Positions 54,758-63,411 of a DNA stretch of 64,000 nt are shown in pieces. The notes beneath the pieces are model-generated. The model ran no database searches. It was given only the letters and a program-made list of their open reading frames with translations, and was not told the origin of the DNA. The position numbers and the translations under genes are program-made. The stretch's first letter is position 1, and each line of letters starts with the position of its first letter. This DNA is from Paenibacillus andongensis (GTDB lineage Bacteria > Bacillota > Bacilli > Paenibacillales > NBRC-103111): positions 3,975,001 through 4,039,000 of the forward strand of contig NZ_CP104467.1 in NCBI RefSeq assembly GCF_025369935.1, written 5' to 3'.

Positions 54758-55032
54758 TTCACTTTTTTTTTTAGAATCGTACCAAGCTCATCATCCGGTC
54801 GTGGAATAATATGTGCAGCAACCAGTACCCCGACTCGTTTAGCCGCTTCTTTCCCTGCTTCAAGTGCAGCTTGAACGGCTCCTACATCTCCTTCAACCAA
54901 GATCGTTACAAGGCCGGCGTCAACTTGTTCTTGTTTAATAAGTTTGACATCTGCTGATTTAATCATGGCATCGGCCGCCTCTATAGAGGCTATAAAACCT
55001 CTTGTCTCAATCATGCCTAATGCTTTTGACAT
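54754..55032 (-). CDS. BMC-H (EutM/PduA-type) shell protein 2
   Basis: A 92-residue single BMC domain: [66 protein letters not shown]. Hexamers of such proteins tile the shell facets. The start at 55032 has AGGTGA 6 nt upstream. The gene ends CTA-AAA-AAA-AAA-GTG-AAT-TGA; the run of ten A is a classic slippery context, and the -1 frame stays open for about 75 further codons (54539-54757). Confidence 0.93.
   Translation of the reverse strand: MSKALGMIETRGFIASIEAADAMIKSADVKLIKQEQVDAGLVTILVEGDVGAVQAALEAGKEAAKRVGVLVAAHIIPRPDDELGTILKKKVN
54763..54772 (-). other. A10 slippery run in BMC-H 2 gene
   Basis: Ten adenines on the coding strand, three in-frame AAA codons just before the stop. A -1 ribosomal shift or insertion of one A by RNA polymerase leads into the extension frame; +1 leads at once to a stop. 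Confidence 0.7.
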
Positions 55033-55037
55033 GTCGA

Positions 55038-55310
55038 TCACCTGCTTTCTACATCGATAGAGTCTACTATACCGATAATGACGGCATCAATTGGCAAATC
55101 TATATCCTTGAGCACAAATCGGGCTGCACTCCCTTTTGTAATCATCACTTTATCTCCGACGCCTGCACCAATTCGGTCCAAAGCGACAAAAGGAGCATCA
55201 ATCGGCGAACCGGTAGGCCCTTCAGGCTGAACAAATAAAAATTTCAAACCAATTAAATCATCTTCTTTACGTGTTGCCCATACATTCCCGATTACAGTGC
55301 CAACTTGCAT
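55038..55310 (-). CDS. eutN: EutN/CcmL-type BMC vertex protein
   Basis: A 90-residue pentamer-forming protein: MQVGTVIGNVWATRKEDDLIG, LKFLFVQP, DRIGAGVGDKVMITKGSAARF and AVIIGIVDSIDV. It caps the vertices of the icosahedral shell. AGGTGGTGA before the ATG, 5 bp from the next BMC-H gene. Confidence 0.95.
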   Translation of the reverse strand: MQVGTVIGNVWATRKEDDLIGLKFLFVQPEGPTGSPIDAPFVALDRIGAGVGDKVMITKGSAARFVLKDIDLPIDAVIIGIVDSIDVESR

Positions 55311-55322
55311 GTTCTCACCACC

Positions 55323-56039
55323 TCATGATTCTTTAACAAGGATCGTAATCCCTTTATCCTTTGCAGTGTCACGTGCCAGCGGGGTAACAAGGGTCAGCCG
55401 AGAAACAAGAATAGTGGAAACATCGGCAACCTGCACATCTCTCTGAGTCAGTACTTTATTATCAAAATACAATGTCTTGTTGTTCATGTCGTTATCATAA
55501 TCCGATCTACCGTTCGCAGCTGGTGCAAATTGCAACCCGGTCAGCCCGGCAAATGTGGCACCAAAAGAAACGAGCATATCTTTATGCTTGCGAATGTGCT
55601 GCCTGTAGTGTCTGGCAGGCTCCGGCAGTTGATCTTCCGAGTCTTCAGAATGAAGGATCCACTCTAAGGATCGTGTAGGTACTAACGTCACCGGTATTCC
55701 ATTAAGTAAAATGCTTGCCAAAAGCTCGCATGGAGCTGAGCCCGTGAACCCTAAGGCTCCACGGATTAATATATCTTGGTTGATGTCCATTAACACAACA
55801 TGCCTGATATCGATCATCACAGATAAAAGCTCAGGGGAGCGAAATGACATCGGAATCACATGCCATTTCGCTTGTAAGCCTGCAGCAATCTTATTTACTT
55901 CCTCTTTATCATGGTTTTCCTCATGAACAAGAAGCAAACTTGGTTTCTCGTAAACTTTTTCCTGTTTCACGGCTTGTAAACTTTTAATAACTTCCCGGAC
56001 GATTAGCTCAACGACCGACTTATCAAGGTTTGCCGTCAT
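55323..56039 (-). CDS. Unidentified BMC-associated protein (238 aa)
   Basis: A protein coupled to pduL (ATGA overlap). It has an N-terminal amphipathic helix (LDKSVVELIVREVIKSLQAV) resembling encapsulation peptides, a central domain with HVVLMDINQDILIRGALGFT, and a C-terminal KVLTQRDVQVADVSTILVSR then LTLVTPLARDTAKDKGITI. The last segment recalls the TPLARDxAxxxGI motif near the ends of EutQ/EutT/PduM-type and other BMC proteins. I cannot assign an activity. Position between pduL and eutN suggests a luminal or assembly factor. Confidence 0.6.
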   Translation of the reverse strand: MTANLDKSVVELIVREVIKSLQAVKQEKVYEKPSLLLVHEENHDKEEVNKIAAGLQAKWHVIPMSFRSPELLSVMIDIRHVVLMDINQDILIRGALGFTGSAPCELLASILLNGIPVTLVPTRSLEWILHSEDSEDQLPEPARHYRQHIRKHKDMLVSFGATFAGLTGLQFAPAANGRSDYDNDMNNKTLYFDNKVLTQRDVQVADVSTILVSRLTLVTPLARDTAKDKGITILVKES

Positions 56040-56698
56040 CTTAAACCCTTTGTATCCGTTAATTTAATTAAATTCCCGTTATCCCCAGTTTTCAATAGCG
56101 CAGCATTCGCTTCATCGGTATCGATGTGCATTTCAAGCTTGTAGCGCTCAGAAACGCGAATGAGCACATTTTCGAAAGTGACCGCTCTCTTACCCTTAGT
56201 TTTGACTTGAACCACTTCGCCATTCTCAACACCAAATTGAGCCGCGTCTTCCGGTGTCATATGAATATGCGCATGTGCGATGATTAACCCTTCGCTAACA
56301 TGAATGCTGCCTTTAGGGCCCACGATCGTGACAGGTGCGGAACCTTGAGTATCGCCCGATTCTCGGAGAGGAGCCTGAACTCCAAGCTTAACAGAGTCAG
56401 TTATGCTCACTTCTACTTGCGTAGCTCCCCTTACCGGCCCGAGTATTCTAACCCTTTCAATACTTCCTCTTGGTCCGACGATCAGTACCGTTTCATTCGC
56501 GGCAAACTGACCGGGCTGGGATAAATCCGCCTTCTTCGTCAACTCGTATCCGTTACCGAATAATGCCGCAAGATGTTCCTTTGATAAATGCGCATGCCGC
56601 GCGGAGACGCCAATCGGTACAGATGGTTTACTCTTTTCTTCCTGATTAAGATGAAGCACCACTTCATCGACAATCGACTTTATCATCTGTGGGTCCAT
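56036..56698 (-). CDS. pduL: Phosphate acyltransferase of the PduL type
   Basis: A 220-residue enzyme with two beta-barrel domains and zinc-binding histidines in GVSARHAHLSKEHL (about 33-37) and IIAHAHIHMTPEDAAQFGV (about 140-147). It converts acetyl-CoA and phosphate to acetyl-phosphate, recycling CoA inside the compartment. The N-terminal helix MIKSIVDEVVLHLNQ is a likely encapsulation peptide. It replaces EutD, which is not visible in the window. Confidence 0.94.
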   Translation of the reverse strand: MDPQMIKSIVDEVVLHLNQEEKSKPSVPIGVSARHAHLSKEHLAALFGNGYELTKKADLSQPGQFAANETVLIVGPRGSIERVRILGPVRGATQVEVSITDSVKLGVQAPLRESGDTQGSAPVTIVGPKGSIHVSEGLIIAHAHIHMTPEDAAQFGVENGEVVQVKTKGKRAVTFENVLIRVSERYKLEMHIDTDEANAALLKTGDNGNLIKLTDTKGLR

Positions 56699-56734
56699 GA
56701 TACGTACACCTCACTTTCCGACCTCAACAATCTA

Positions 56735-57028
56735 TTATTTTTCCGAATCAAATTTAGGCAAAATGCTTTCCAGCTCATTATGAGGACGAGCGATGACATG
56801 AACGGATAATAGTTCGCCTACGCGCTGCGCTGCAGCTGCCCCTGCATCCGTAGCCGCCTTCACAGCGCCAACATCTCCACGAACAAGCACGGTTACAAGT
56901 CCTCCGCCTGCATGAACCTTACCGACCAAATGAACATTCGCCGCTTTGACCATAGCATCCGCCGCTTCAATAGAAGCTACCAACCCTTTAGTTTCAATCA
57001 TTCCCAATGCTGTAAGTTCTCTTGTCAT
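56735..57028 (-). CDS. eutM: BMC-H (EutM-type) shell protein 1
   Basis: A 97-residue single BMC domain: [63 protein letters not shown]. Main facet hexamer candidate. AGGAGGA before the ATG. Unlike BMC-H 2 it ends shortly after the domain (KFDSEK), without an A-run. Confidence 0.95.
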   Translation of the reverse strand: MTRELTALGMIETKGLVASIEAADAMVKAANVHLVGKVHAGGGLVTVLVRGDVGAVKAATDAGAAAAQRVGELLSVHVIARPHNELESILPKFDSEK

Positions 57029-57056
57029 TTTAAATTCCTCCTAGAGTTTAAATGGA

Positions 57057-58595
57057 TTAAATTTGTGAAATCACTTGGTTAACTAATTTAACGATGGTTT
57101 CCTTGTCTATATTCCCTGCCGCGCCAACCTTGGCCAAAACTTTGCCTACCACTTCTTCAATCTGCTCTTCTTTGGCGCTTTGTACCGCAACCGCAGGTTT
57201 TGAACTTACCTGCGCTTTCGTACTGCCTGGTTTAGGGACATCCACATGTTTAATGCCGTAAGCAAGACGTTTAACGTTCATCAAATGATGTGCTGTCAAA
57301 TTATCAGAGGTGATATTGCCTCCAAAGGAACCGCAACCTAGCGTAAACGAAGGTTTAAGTCCGGTCGTTCCACCAACTGCACCAAGCGCGGATGGCGTAT
57401 TTACAACAATTCTTGATACCGGCATACGAAAAGCAAAGGTTCGGGCAATCTCATCATCTGTCGTATGAATAGCTAACGTATGACCTCTTCCGCCTAAATC
57501 CAGCAGGCGTTCACAGATGACTGCAGCTTCCTGCCAACCGTCAACTGTGTAAAAAGCAAAGACAGGAGCCAGCTTTTCGATGGAAAATGGAATGTCCTTC
57601 CCGATATTCGCTTCTTCCGCGATCAATAATCGCGTATCCTCTGGAACGGTGATGCCGGCCAGCTCAGCGATTACCCTTGCACTTCGACCCACAATCTTAG
57701 GGTTGAGTTTGCCAGGAGCGGGAGAAATGACCGGTTCCAGCCTTTTTTTCTCTTCCGCGTTCAAGAAGTACGCGCCCATGTTTTTAAATTCACGAATGGC
57801 CATTTCTCGGATGTTCCGATCAACAACCACGGCTTGTTCCGAGGCGCAAATGGTTCCGTTATCGAACGTCTTACTGTCGACAATTCGCCCCACGGCCTTG
57901 GATACTTCGGCGGTTTTCTCAATATATACCGGCACGTTTCCTGGTCCAACGCCATAGGCAGGTTTACCCGAACTATAGGCTGCCCTTACCAAAGCGCCGC
58001 CGCCTGTTGCCAAAATAAGATTGATATCCTTATGTTTCATTAAGCCTTCCGTAGCTTCCATCGTCGGCTGTGGAATCCAGCCAATGATACCTTCCGGAGC
58101 ACCTGCAGCCACAGCTGCCTGCAAGCAAATGTTAGCGGCTTCCACCGTACACTTTGCAGCAGATGGGTGGGGACTAAACACAATCGCGTTTCGCGCTTTT
58201 AGCGCAATCAAGCTTTTGAAAATGGCTGTAGATGTTGGATTCGTTGTCGGGACAATACCTGCAATCACACCAAAGGGTGCTGCAAACTCAACAATTTTTT
58301 GGTCTTTATATTCATTGATGATACCAACAGTCTTTTGATCACAAATGGACAGATACACATCTCTTGAGGCTACTTGATTCTTAATCACTTTGTGTTCTAC
58401 TACACCAAGCCCTGTCTCCTCGACAGCGAGGGATGCGAGCTCAAGTGACTTCTCATAAGCAGCATCCGCCATGGCTTTTACGATGCGATCTACTTCTGCT
58501 TGAGAGAAAGCTTGGAATTTCGCTTGAGCTTCTTTCGCTTTCTTAACGGCATCTCTCATATCTTGAATTGATTGTAAATCTTTCTCCAATTGCAT
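57057..58595 (-). CDS. eutE: CoA-acylating acetaldehyde dehydrogenase
   Basis: A 512-residue aldehyde dehydrogenase of the EutE/PduP/AdhE-N type. Catalytic cysteine in FDNGTICASEQAVVV (about residue 250); GVIAGIVPTTNPTSTAIFKSL, ATGGGALVRAAYSSGKPAYG and GAVGGTTGLKPSFTLGCGSFGG are typical. It turns acetaldehyde plus CoA and NAD into acetyl-CoA. The C-terminus adds a linker and two amphipathic helices (EEQIEEVVGKVLAKV and DKETIVKLVNQVISQI), likely the encapsulation signal, in contrast to the N-terminal one of E. coli enzymes. Confidence 0.93.
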   Translation of the reverse strand: MQLEKDLQSIQDMRDAVKKAKEAQAKFQAFSQAEVDRIVKAMADAAYEKSLELASLAVEETGLGVVEHKVIKNQVASRDVYLSICDQKTVGIINEYKDQKIVEFAAPFGVIAGIVPTTNPTSTAIFKSLIALKARNAIVFSPHPSAAKCTVEAANICLQAAVAAGAPEGIIGWIPQPTMEATEGLMKHKDINLILATGGGALVRAAYSSGKPAYGVGPGNVPVYIEKTAEVSKAVGRIVDSKTFDNGTICASEQAVVVDRNIREMAIREFKNMGAYFLNAEEKKRLEPVISPAPGKLNPKIVGRSARVIAELAGITVPEDTRLLIAEEANIGKDIPFSIEKLAPVFAFYTVDGWQEAAVICERLLDLGGRGHTLAIHTTDDEIARTFAFRMPVSRIVVNTPSALGAVGGTTGLKPSFTLGCGSFGGNITSDNLTAHHLMNVKRLAYGIKHVDVPKPGSTKAQVSSKPAVAVQSAKEEQIEEVVGKVLAKVGAAGNIDKETIVKLVNQVISQI

Positions 58596-58651
58596 CTTTC
58601 ATATGCTCCTTTCTTAAAGTAATCAACGAACCTTCTACATAGGCATCCCTC

Positions 58652-59302
58652 CTAGTACGAGACAGGCTTTTTGGCAATTTCGATAATGCTCTCTCGAAAT
58701 GCATCCGCTGCAGCGCGGCAAGCCGATTGTGTACCGGTAAGCAATCCGCCGCCAAAGTTTGTCTCCGAAGGCGGGCCAAAAAACTTGACAAGCCGTACGT
58801 CCGCTGCCTTCAAAGCGGCATCTAGACCGTACATGGCCTCTAGAGGCGGAGCGATTAAATAGGCGAGTGGCTCTCCTTCATTAATGTCCGCCAACTTGGA
58901 AAGATAGCTGCCTGTTCTTGCTACGACATGCGCGTACAAGGCATGGGTACGACTTTCATTAAGCGATTCGAAAAATGCGTCATATTGAATCGTATTTTCG
59001 ATCGCTTCGATCCCGCTTCTTACCTCGTCAGGACTGGGTCCGGCAATGATCCCGATGAATTCACCCGATAAAGGACCTGATGCATGGCTGGCGCCGGCAT
59101 AGAAGGAACGAGCATACACGACTTCCACTTCCGCTCGCTTGGTCCCTTCGTCAAGCGCCGTATACCCGATATCGTCAATCGTCGTCGTAAGAATTCCTAA
59201 ACTCCTATATCCTGGTTTCAACTGATATTGGGCAGCCAAAGACTCATCTACATTCGGAATGATACGGACAGCCAGCACCTCTGCTTTAATTCTGTCTAGC
59301 AT
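58652..59302 (-). CDS. eutL: EutL-type tandem-BMC shell protein
   Basis: A 216-residue trimer-forming shell protein starting LDRIKAEVLAVRIIPNVDES. Two circularly permuted BMC domains: the first ends near EFIGIIAGPSPDEV, the second has DAALKAADVRLVKFFGPPSETNFGGGLLTG. EutL trimers have a gated pore. Start at 59302 after AGGAGG, overlapping eutC by 17 nt. Confidence 0.94.
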   Translation of the reverse strand: MLDRIKAEVLAVRIIPNVDESLAAQYQLKPGYRSLGILTTTIDDIGYTALDEGTKRAEVEVVYARSFYAGASHASGPLSGEFIGIIAGPSPDEVRSGIEAIENTIQYDAFFESLNESRTHALYAHVVARTGSYLSKLADINEGEPLAYLIAPPLEAMYGLDAALKAADVRLVKFFGPPSETNFGGGLLTGTQSACRAAADAFRESIIEIAKKPVSY

Positions 59303-60377
59303 CGCTGACCGACGCCTCCTTTTGAACAAGTGAGATGCCACTCGCTTCATATTTGAGTATTTTCTCGACGACGTTTCCTAAATAGGCGCCAGCCTCAACT
59401 GGCGGAATGCCTCCCGAATGAATGTTGGAAATGACCATCCTTTCGGCTTCAATCGTACCTCTACGCGGTTTGTAACACATATAAGCACTTAATGATTCTG
59501 CGCTTAATAAGCCTGGCCGTTCTCCGATAATAAGTACGACAACCTCAGGTTGTAACACTTCTCCGACTTCATCCATGACCGCTACACGGCCTTTTTGAAT
59601 GTAGAATGGAGTACCACATTCAAGCTTAAGATTTTTCAAGGATTGCTGGAGCGATAAAAGCACATCCTCCAGGTTTTTTTCAATGGCTTGCGAACTAAGT
59701 CCGTTGGAGGCAATAATTTGTACTTTTGGCGCATGTACACAACGTTTGGAAATGGTTTGTATCGATTCTTCCGACAATCGCCTTCCAAGGTCCGGACGAC
59801 GGATATATTCCTCTTTATCCGAAACCTGCGTCTCAACCGAAAACAAATCAAGACTATTCAACAATTCCGGTGAAACTTCCCCATAAACGGCATCTACCGC
59901 GGCAGCATGATCAAGTCGAAACTTTAACCAAGCTTCCGTTTTCGGCCGCAAACCGGCTCTTCCAATTCCGATTCTGGCGGGCGTTTTTTGGATGAGTTCT
60001 GGCAATTCATCTTTATATTGAGGTTCATCAACTCCCAAGCGAGTTTGCAATTCCGGAAGGATTCCATCATCGTGTAGATCCGGTAAAGTTTTTTTATCGT
60101 CTGATAACTTGGTAACCGTACGGTGATCCCAGATTCTCACCATACCACCTTGATCTTCTGATGGTTCATTCAGGGTGTTAGTGAACGGCGATGAGGTCTG
60201 CACTAACGGAAACGAATCTCTTGTCTCAGCACTACTTTGCAGATGATCCCATATTCTTACCATTCCATCCACAATTTCCGGCATTTTCTTTTCTAAAGTA
60301 GTTGTGGGAACGTCTTGGCGAGCATTCATTTTCTCCAGAATGATCTTTGTAATTGTTTCAATGAGCCCTTCATTCAT
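59286..60377 (-). CDS. eutC: Ethanolamine ammonia-lyase small subunit with long N-terminal extension
   Basis: A 363-residue protein; core EutC (about 290 residues in enterics) starts near residue 130 at ARIGIGRAGLRPKTEAWLKF and includes LKFRLDHAAAVDAVY and ERPGLLSAESLSAYM. With EutB and coenzyme B12 it splits ethanolamine to acetaldehyde and ammonia. The extension begins MNEGLIETITKIILEKMNAR, an encapsulation-type helix, followed by a linker with two copies of GMVRIWDH about 40 residues apart. AGGAGGTGAAAAC precedes the ATG at 60377; a longer frame to 60572 overlaps eutB and is rejected. Confidence 0.9.
   Translation of the reverse strand: MNEGLIETITKIILEKMNARQDVPTTTLEKKMPEIVDGMVRIWDHLQSSAETRDSFPLVQTSSPFTNTLNEPSEDQGGMVRIWDHRTVTKLSDDKKTLPDLHDDGILPELQTRLGVDEPQYKDELPELIQKTPARIGIGRAGLRPKTEAWLKFRLDHAAAVDAVYGEVSPELLNSLDLFSVETQVSDKEEYIRRPDLGRRLSEESIQTISKRCVHAPKVQIIASNGLSSQAIEKNLEDVLLSLQQSLKNLKLECGTPFYIQKGRVAVMDEVGEVLQPEVVVLIIGERPGLLSAESLSAYMCYKPRRGTIEAERMVISNIHSGGIPPVEAGAYLGNVVEKILKYEASGISLVQKEASVSDARQN
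60080..60377 (-). other. EutC N-terminal targeting region with duplicated motif
   Basis: GMVRIWDH is encoded at about 60241-60265 and again at about 60120-60145, within acidic, Thr/Ser/Pro-rich sequence. Confidence 0.6.
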
Positions 60378-60493
60378 GTTTTCACCTCCTGAGAGCTTTC
60401 CTTTAGGAAAGCTTGTATCGTAAGCATAAGCTGAGTTTTGCGTAAACAAAACTGGCATCATAAGCATAAGCTGAACCAATTTAGGGGCCCCTG
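60378..60493. other. eutB-eutC gap with direct repeat
   Basis: 116 bp containing TAAGCATAAGCTGA twice (60419 and 60459 regions). No gene. The gap is unusually long for this tightly packed operon. Confidence 0.45.
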
Positions 60494-61858
60494 TTATCGT
60501 GTGAAAATGGTAGGATCCCCAGCTCTTCTGCTTAATTTGCCATTTTCCATAATGCCCATTTTCTCTAACCAAGCTTCAAACAGGGGGGATGGCCGGCGAC
60601 TCATCGTTTGACGCAACGTCGCTACATCGTGATAACTCATCGACTGATAATTAAGCATACAGTCATCTCCCATCGGAGTTGCAATGATAAAGTTGACGCC
60701 TGCAGCCGTAAGTAGTACACCTAAGTCTTCAATATCGTTTTGATCCGCTTTAATATGATTGGTATAACAGATGTCTACCCCCATCGAGATCCCATGCATC
60801 TTGCCCATAAAATGATCTTCAAGACCGGCGCGTTTCACTTGTTTGCTGTCATACAAATATTCCGGTCCGATAAATCCAACGACCGTGTTTAAAATATATG
60901 GGTTATAACGCCTAGCGAATCCATAGTTTCGCGACTCCATGGTTAGCTGATCAATGCCATAATGGGCTTCAGCAGACAATTCCGATCCTTGCCCTGTTTC
61001 AAAATATAACCCCTCGGGACCTGTTCCTGTTCCAAGCGTTCTGGCCATATCATCGGCTTCATCCAGCAATGCGGCTGAAATGCCAAAAGAACGATTCGCA
61101 GCTTCCGTACCTGCAATGCTTTGAAAAATCATATCCGCGGGAGCGCCTTGTTCGATAGCCTTCATTTGTGTAATGACATGGGCCAGTACACAGTTTTGCG
61201 TCGGTATTTCCCATGTGTTCATAAAATCACGAGTTGCATGCAGCAGTCGCTTCACACTTTCGACAGAATCGTCAACCGGATTGATGCCAATAACCGCATC
61301 GCCCATTCCGTATGATAAGCCCTCTTTTAAAGAAGCGATCATTCCGTCAACGTTATCCGTAGGATGGTTAGGTTGGAGCCGGGAAGCAAGCACCCCTTTT
61401 TGCCCGATCGGTATATTGCATTTGGTTATGACTTCTATTTTATTCGCGCTATGAATCAAATCGAGATTAGACATCAGTTTGGTCACTGCTGCAATCATTT
61501 CACTTGTGAGCCCTCTGCTTGTGCGCTTTAGATCTTCTCCCGTCGTGCGGTCATCAAGAATGTATTCTCGAAGTTCAGATACGGTCCATCCCTGTATCTT
61601 CTTGTAAATCGGTTCATTCACTTGTTCCTCAATGATACGTGATACTTCATCTTCTTCTGCCGGGAGCAAGGGATTGTCGCGAATGTCGCTCAACAATAGT
61701 GCACCTAGCACTTGCTTTGCAGCAATTCGCTCTTGAACGGTTTCAGCCGCAAGCCCAGCAAGTCTGTCGCCTGATTTTTCTTCATTCGCTTTTGCAAATA
61801 CTTCTTTTAAGTGATTGAATTGATACACTTGACCCATGAGAAGGGTTTTCAGTTTCAT
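60494..61858 (-). CDS. eutB: Ethanolamine ammonia-lyase large subunit
   Basis: A 454-residue protein, the usual EutB length, starting MKLKTLLMGQVYQFNHLKEV. It has ASRLQPNHPTDNVDGMIASL, GMGDAVIGINPV, NYGFARRYNPYILNTVVGFIG and the ending LSRRAGDPTIFTR. It forms the catalytic barrel that binds ethanolamine and adenosylcobalamin. AAAGGATGG precedes the ATG. Confidence 0.97.
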   Translation of the reverse strand: MKLKTLLMGQVYQFNHLKEVFAKANEEKSGDRLAGLAAETVQERIAAKQVLGALLLSDIRDNPLLPAEEDEVSRIIEEQVNEPIYKKIQGWTVSELREYILDDRTTGEDLKRTSRGLTSEMIAAVTKLMSNLDLIHSANKIEVITKCNIPIGQKGVLASRLQPNHPTDNVDGMIASLKEGLSYGMGDAVIGINPVDDSVESVKRLLHATRDFMNTWEIPTQNCVLAHVITQMKAIEQGAPADMIFQSIAGTEAANRSFGISAALLDEADDMARTLGTGTGPEGLYFETGQGSELSAEAHYGIDQLTMESRNYGFARRYNPYILNTVVGFIGPEYLYDSKQVKRAGLEDHFMGKMHGISMGVDICYTNHIKADQNDIEDLGVLLTAAGVNFIIATPMGDDCMLNYQSMSYHDVATLRQTMSRRPSPLFEAWLEKMGIMENGKLSRRAGDPTIFTR

Positions 61859-61876
61859 CTGCCAACCATCCTTTCT

Positions 61877-63340
61877 TTAAGAGTGGAATGCAAGTGTCTT
61901 TACAACGACGGGTACGACCTCAGTTTGCAGTTTGTGGCCAATATCGAGATAATCGCCGTGTTCGACGAGTACTTGATCAATACATATGATGTCGCGTCCC
62001 GAGTTCATCGCTTGTAAAGTTTGGCCTAGAACTTTAGCCATATCACTCTGTATGACGACGACTAATGGCTCGGATTGATTCGGCTGTTGGCGATACGATT
62101 CAATCAACCAGTCAGCCAATTGCTGTACTTCGCGAAATCTCAACACCGATAGTCCCGTGATATAGAGAGCAAAGTTGATTCCTTCTCTTTGGGGATCATA
62201 AATCTGTAAAGCCTGCTCCATCGCCTGATTCATGATTCGCTTGCCGTTAACAAGACCATCATTAAACTTCAAATGATACACAGGCAGATTTTTAATGGGC
62301 AATCGGGAACCTTCAACTTGAATGGTCGCACCGCTGATTTCCGTTGTTTGCGTGCCGGCTCCAAGCACTGTAGCTCTCACGGTTTCAACAGGTGTAATCC
62401 ACTTCCATCGCTTCAATTCATGACTTTGCCGTAACGATTCGGCTAATAATAATCCGATATCCTCATAATCTACCGTTTGCTCTTGTTCTGAATTTGTCTC
62501 CAGCCTATATATACATTCACTTACTCCACCCGAAAACATAATTTCATCGATCGTGATCTCCCAATCGGGCGGGTGTCCAAGTAATAGTATACTGTCTGTA
62601 CCTTCAACTCTCCCTTCGAGAATATGAACAAGTGTACGGACCATGGCGTGGATGACTTCATGGATAACACTATTGATATCATCCATATGAATTGGATCAC
62701 CGGTAGAAAGAAAATGTCCAAGTTGGGTAAGAAGGTTTTGTACGGGCGGAGATATCGTTTTTATTCTCCTATTGTCTAACTCGATTAATCTGCCGCCGAT
62801 ATGCAGTGTACATGTCCCTTTGAAATTTCCGGATTGGTAAACAGCAATATTAGCCGTTCCCCCGCCGATATCTATATTCGCAACCGTCTTCCCCGATTGT
62901 TTAGAATACTGATACGCCCCGGATCCTTTCGCCGCAATGATTCCTTCTAAATCCGGGCCAGCCGTTGCGACTAGAAATTCACCTGCTTGTGAGGACAGAC
63001 TGTGAATCATTTCCTCCGCATTATGCTTGGTAGCAGTTTCACCAGTTATAATAACGGCCCCTGTCTTGATATCCTGCGTCCCAATACCTGCTTTGGCATA
63101 TTCTTTTTTAACAAGCAGCTGTACCGCTTCAATATCAATGAGCACATTAGAGCGTAATGGCGTCCGGTAGATAGGACTTTTATAAAAGACTTGTTTATCA
63201 ATGATTTCAATCCGCGGCACATGACTGGTACCTGCTGTATTCATGAGAGAAAATCGGCTTAAAATGAGCTTGGTCGTACTAGTGCCAATATCGATGCCTG
63301 CACTAATAATCATTTCCGCTTCTTGACGATGTTGATTCAA
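61877..63340 (-). CDS. eutA: Ethanolamine ammonia-lyase reactivase EutA
   Basis: A 487-residue actin/Hsp70-fold ATPase: IISAGIDIGTSTTKLILSRF, ITGETATKHNAEEM, NIDIGGGTANIAVYQSG and VTVLGAGTQTTEISG-like VRATVLGAGTQTTEISG. It removes damaged cobalamin from EutBC. TTG start with GGGGGGTGA well placed; an internal ATG 27 nt later has only a weak site. The leader ahead of it carries the ANTAR-type hairpins. Confidence 0.93.
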   Translation of the reverse strand: MNQHRQEAEMIISAGIDIGTSTTKLILSRFSLMNTAGTSHVPRIEIIDKQVFYKSPIYRTPLRSNVLIDIEAVQLLVKKEYAKAGIGTQDIKTGAVIITGETATKHNAEEMIHSLSSQAGEFLVATAGPDLEGIIAAKGSGAYQYSKQSGKTVANIDIGGGTANIAVYQSGNFKGTCTLHIGGRLIELDNRRIKTISPPVQNLLTQLGHFLSTGDPIHMDDINSVIHEVIHAMVRTLVHILEGRVEGTDSILLLGHPPDWEITIDEIMFSGGVSECIYRLETNSEQEQTVDYEDIGLLLAESLRQSHELKRWKWITPVETVRATVLGAGTQTTEISGATIQVEGSRLPIKNLPVYHLKFNDGLVNGKRIMNQAMEQALQIYDPQREGINFALYITGLSVLRFREVQQLADWLIESYRQQPNQSEPLVVVIQSDMAKVLGQTLQAMNSGRDIICIDQVLVEHGDYLDIGHKLQTEVVPVVVKTLAFHS

Positions 63341-63360
63341 TTCATCACCCCCCGCAAGAA

Positions 63361-63411
63361 AAAGACGCCTATTATCACTATCTGAATGAGATAGTGATAA
63401 TAGGCGTCTTT
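63361..63411 (-). terminator. 23-bp perfect terminator hairpin before eutA
   Basis: Perfect 23-bp arms (63361-63383 and 63389-63411) around a 5-nt loop, followed on the minus strand by TTTTTC. Its 5' arm overlaps the second ANTAR-type hairpin. Confidence 0.92.

Noticed and set aside
60378-60572. Longer EutC start overlapping eutB
   Set aside because: The ATG at 60377 has an ideal ribosome site; the extra 65 residues have EutB-antiparallel composition and no EutC similarity.
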